From assembly GCF_014805685.1 (NCBI RefSeq), contig NC_060885.1, forward strand, positions 14,889,632 to 14,953,631: 64,000 bases of DNA, read 5' to 3'. The stretch comes from Silurus meridionalis. Taxonomy: Eukaryota > Chordata > Actinopteri > Siluriformes > Siluridae. Positions 61,603 through 64,000 of this stretch are shown here, piece by piece (positions within the stretch are counted from its first letter, which is position 1; every line of letters starts with the position of its first letter). Made by a program: the position numbers and the translations under genes. The notes below the pieces were generated by a model that did no database searches, was not told the origin of the DNA, and saw nothing but the letters and a program-made list of their open reading frames with translations.

Positions 61603-61806
61603 CAGTGAGGAAAATAAGTATTTGAACACCATGCTATTTTGCAAGTTCTCCCACTTAGAAATCATGGAGGGGTCTGAAATTGTCATCGTAGGTGCATGTC
61701 CACTGTGAGAGACATAATCTAAAAAAAAAAAATCCAGAAATCACAATATATGATTTTTAAACTATTTATTTGTATTATACAGCTGCAAATAAGTATTTGA
61801 ACACCT
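61603..61806 (+). repeat. Left IR/DR terminal repeat of the Tc1 element
   Basis: Outer direct repeat at 61614-61630, inner one at 61789-61805. Inverted match to 62997-63180. Confidence 0.93.
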
Positions 61807-61970
61807 GTCTATCAGCTAGAATTCTGACCCTCAAAGACCTGTTAGTCTGCCTTTAAAATGTCCACCTCCACTACATTTATTATCCTAAATTAGATGCACC
61901 TGTTTGAGGTCGTTAGCTGCATAAAGACACCTGTCCACCCCATACTATCAGTAAGAATCCAACTACTAAC

Positions 61971-62983
61971 ATGGCCAAGACCGAAGAGCTGTCCAAAGAC
62001 ACTAGAGACAAAATTGTACACCTCCACAAGGCTGGAAAGGGCTATGGGGAAATTGCCAAGCAGCTTGGTGAAAAAAGGTCCACTGTTGGAGCAATCATTA
62101 GAAAATGGAAGAAGCTAAACATGACTGTCAATCTCCCTCGGACTGGGGCTCCATGCAAGATCTCACCTCGTGGGTCTCAATAGTCCTAAGGAAGGTGAGA
62201 AATCAGCTCAGAACTACATGGGAGGAGCTGGTCAATGACCTGAAAAGAGCTGGGACCACTGTTTCCAAGGTTACTGTTGGTAATACACTAAGACGTCATG
62301 GTTTGAAATCATGCATGGCACGAAAGGTTTCCCTGCTTAAACCAGCACATGTCCAGGCACTTAAGTTTGCCAATGACCATTTGGGTTATCCAGAGCGGTC
62401 ATGGGAGAAAGTCATGTGGTCAGATGAGACCAAAATAGAACTTTTGGGTCATAATTCCACTAAACGTGTTTGGAGGAAGAAGAATGATGAGTACCATCCC
62501 AAGAACACCATCCCTACTGTGAAGCATGGGGTGGTAGCATCATGCTTTGGGGGTGTTTTTCTGCACATGGGACAGGGCGACTGCACTGTATTAAGGAGAG
62601 GATGTACCATGTATTGCGAGATTTTGGGGAACAACCTCCTTCCCTTAGTTAGAGCATTGAAGATGGGTCGAGGCAGGGTCTTCCAACATGACAATGACCC
62701 GAAGCACACAGCCAGGATAACCAAGGAGTGGCTCTGTAAAAAGCATATCAAAGTTCTGGCATGGCCTAGCCAGTCTCCAGACCTAAACCCGATAGAGAGT
62801 CTTTGGAGGGAGCTCAAACTCCATGTTTCTCAGTGACAGGCCAGAAACCTGACTGATCTAGAGAAGATCTGTGTGGTGGAGTGGGCCAAAATCCCTCCTG
62901 CAGTGTGTGCAAACCTGGTGAAAAACTACAGGAAACGTTTGACCTCTGTAATTGCAAACAAAGGCTACTGTACCAAATATTAA
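61971..62983 (+). pseudogene. Tc1 transposase, broken by frameshifts and a stop
   Basis: The DDE transposase would cut and paste the element. The start is ATG at 61971 ([20 protein letters not shown]), giving the paired-like helix-turn-helix with [12 protein letters not shown]. The frame breaks near 62174, where one base appears lost, and continues from about 62105-62200 in the next frame to 62836. Catalytic residues are visible: WSDETK (Asp codon 62423-62425), FQHDNDPKH (Asp 62690-62692) and SPDLNPIE (Glu 62795-62797). The last two are separated by 34 residues, the DD34E signature. Residues around 62525-62610 are out of frame, entered and left by two small indels. A TGA at 62834-62836 follows HVSQ, probably a CGA-to-TGA change; the frame then runs on to TAA at 62981. 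The copy is inactive. Confidence 0.92.
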
Positions 62984-62996
62984 CATTGACTTTCTC

Positions 62997-63180
62997 AGGT
63001 GTTCAAATACTTATTTGCAGCTGTATCATACAAAGAAATAGTTAAAAAATCATATATTGTGATTTCTATGTCTCTCACAGTGGACATGCACCTACGATGA
63101 CAATTTCAGACCCCTCCGTGATTTCTAAGTGGGAGAACTTGCAAAATGGCAGGGTGTTCAAATACTTATTTTCCTCACTG
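62997..63180 (-). repeat. Right IR/DR terminal repeat of the Tc1 element
   Basis: Inverted partner of 61603-61806 with a deletion of about 20 bases near 63068, where gatttct joins atgtctctcac. Confidence 0.93.
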
Positions 63181-63182
63181 TA

Positions 63183-64000
63183 TATATCTGCATATATCTA
63201 GTACTTTCTATTAAAACATTGCAATAAGCAGATACAAGATTATTAAAAAAATTTCTGGATGTATTTGACTTATTTTAAGCTTGACCTCATCTTTTTCTAT
63301 TAATGTTATTTTTTTAATGTTACTATTTGAAAGTAGTTATTTCTAGAAAAAAGAAATTGAAAGATTCTAGAAATGAGTGAAAGATTATAGAAATGAATAA
63401 AAGATTCTAAAATAACTGAATATTTGATTATCTTAATAAGAAATATTAGATACAATTGTCAATATTAAATATAATATCACGTTACTATAATTTTTTTATA
63501 TTGTGATCTGTGCTTACAATAGGAGGTAGAAATGTGTTATTTTTGTCTGACTACAAAATGGAGGCTAAAAATCACATGAAAATTTTAATTCAGCTTAATT
63601 TTGACTGCAAGAACTAAACCCTATGCAGCTGTTTGTGGTTGTATGTTTTAACTTGTGTGTTGTTTTTTTTTGTATCTATTGTCTCGATCCCAAAACAAAA
63701 TACGATTAGCGACAATTTCAACAAACTTGCATAAACTTTACTGAATGCATTTACTGAATGCATCTATTCAAAACAATGCATCTATTCAAAACAATGACCA
63801 TCAGTACAAGCAGCATAAAAACAACATCCCTAAGAAACTGCCTCCAAATAATGACACTCAACTGGGTCAACTCTTTAGGGATCTCATCAGTTTGTGACCT
63901 TCTTACCAAATGACTCTGGCCTGCTATGGTGATATTAATTACTCTCGTTATGTCTAACGCAGATAACGTGGAACAATTTAGTAGCATAACAATGTTATGG
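63183..64000. other. Unique AT-rich DNA, no gene seen
   Basis: Short local repeats such as aaagattctagaaatga (63360-63400) and aatgcatctattcaaaaca (twice near 63760) are visible. No gene recognised. Confidence 0.5.

Larger units (their letters stand above)
61603..63180 (+). mobile_element. Nearly complete Tc1-like transposon
   Basis: The element runs from cagtgaggaaaataagtatt to aatacttattttcctcactg and is flanked by TA on each side (61601-61602, 63181-63182), the usual Tc1 target duplication. Long inverted repeats (61603-61806 and 62997-63180) each contain the direct repeat ataagtatttgaacacc at outer and inner positions, the IR/DR arrangement bound by transposase. The right arm lacks about 20 bases (the poly-A/T and agatta region) that the left arm has. 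A single transposase gene with defects lies between. The low divergence of the arms suggests a fairly young insertion. Confidence 0.95.

Noticed and set aside
62449..62817. 122-codon minus-strand frame
   Set aside because: Antisense shadow of the Tc1 transposase.
1..64000. tRNA, rRNA and operon-type gene clusters
   Set aside because: No cloverleaf-like tRNA was found other than the SINE head, no rRNA motifs, and the sequence is clearly vertebrate nuclear DNA.

Overview
The window reads as nuclear DNA of a teleost fish. It is AT-rich, has more than twenty long dinucleotide and trinucleotide microsatellites (CA/GT, GA/CT, TA, TAA), and carries a typical fish set of mobile elements: Tc1-like transposons, hAT elements with 8-bp target duplications, a DIRS-type retroelement, a Ty3/gypsy retroelement with a chromodomain remnant, a tRNA-derived SINE and a LINE 3' end. 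A catfish or another ostariophysan would fit, but that is inference. I see no protein-coding host gene, tRNA, rRNA, operon or CRISPR array. Nearly all open frames are short and due to chance, run through microsatellites, or are transposon remains.

Layout. 0-6.5 kb: unique AT-rich DNA, a non-autonomous hAT-type element (1.8-2.5 kb), a SINE (3.4 kb) and a decayed Tc1 element (5.4-6.4 kb). 6.5-10.2 kb: unique DNA. 10.2-14.6 kb: a DIRS-like relic followed by a decayed Tc1 element that keeps its 3' terminus. 16-18 kb: a LINE 3' end, a Tc1 3' end and a deleted Tc1-like copy. 18.8-25 kb: mostly unique, including the best-looking candidate regulatory block (22.2-24.2 kb). 25.0-26.2 kb: a hAT relic with a TTF-type zinc-finger fragment, interrupted by a gypsy solo LTR with a perfect 5-bp target duplication. 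27.7 and 33.7 kb: two more copies of the deleted Tc1-like family. 39.76-42.11 kb: three hAT-type elements nested inside one another. 45-59 kb: almost free of recognisable transposons but full of microsatellites and candidate conserved blocks. 59.15-60.84 kb: a 5'-truncated gypsy element with its 3' LTR. 61.6-63.2 kb: a nearly complete Tc1 element with long terminal inverted repeats, a broken transposase frame and an intact DD34E spacing.

The overall picture is a gene desert or a very large intron. Islands of unique, ORF-poor sequence may be long-range enhancers, and mobile elements accumulate between them. No coordinated gene system is present and I do not claim an undescribed one. The most informative structures are the three-level hAT nest, the solo LTR in a hAT relic, the in-frame duplication in the gypsy RNase H region, the three-copy deleted Tc1 family, an inverted (GT)n/(CA)n pair, and one unique block at 57.8 kb that could be either an enhancer or an exon.
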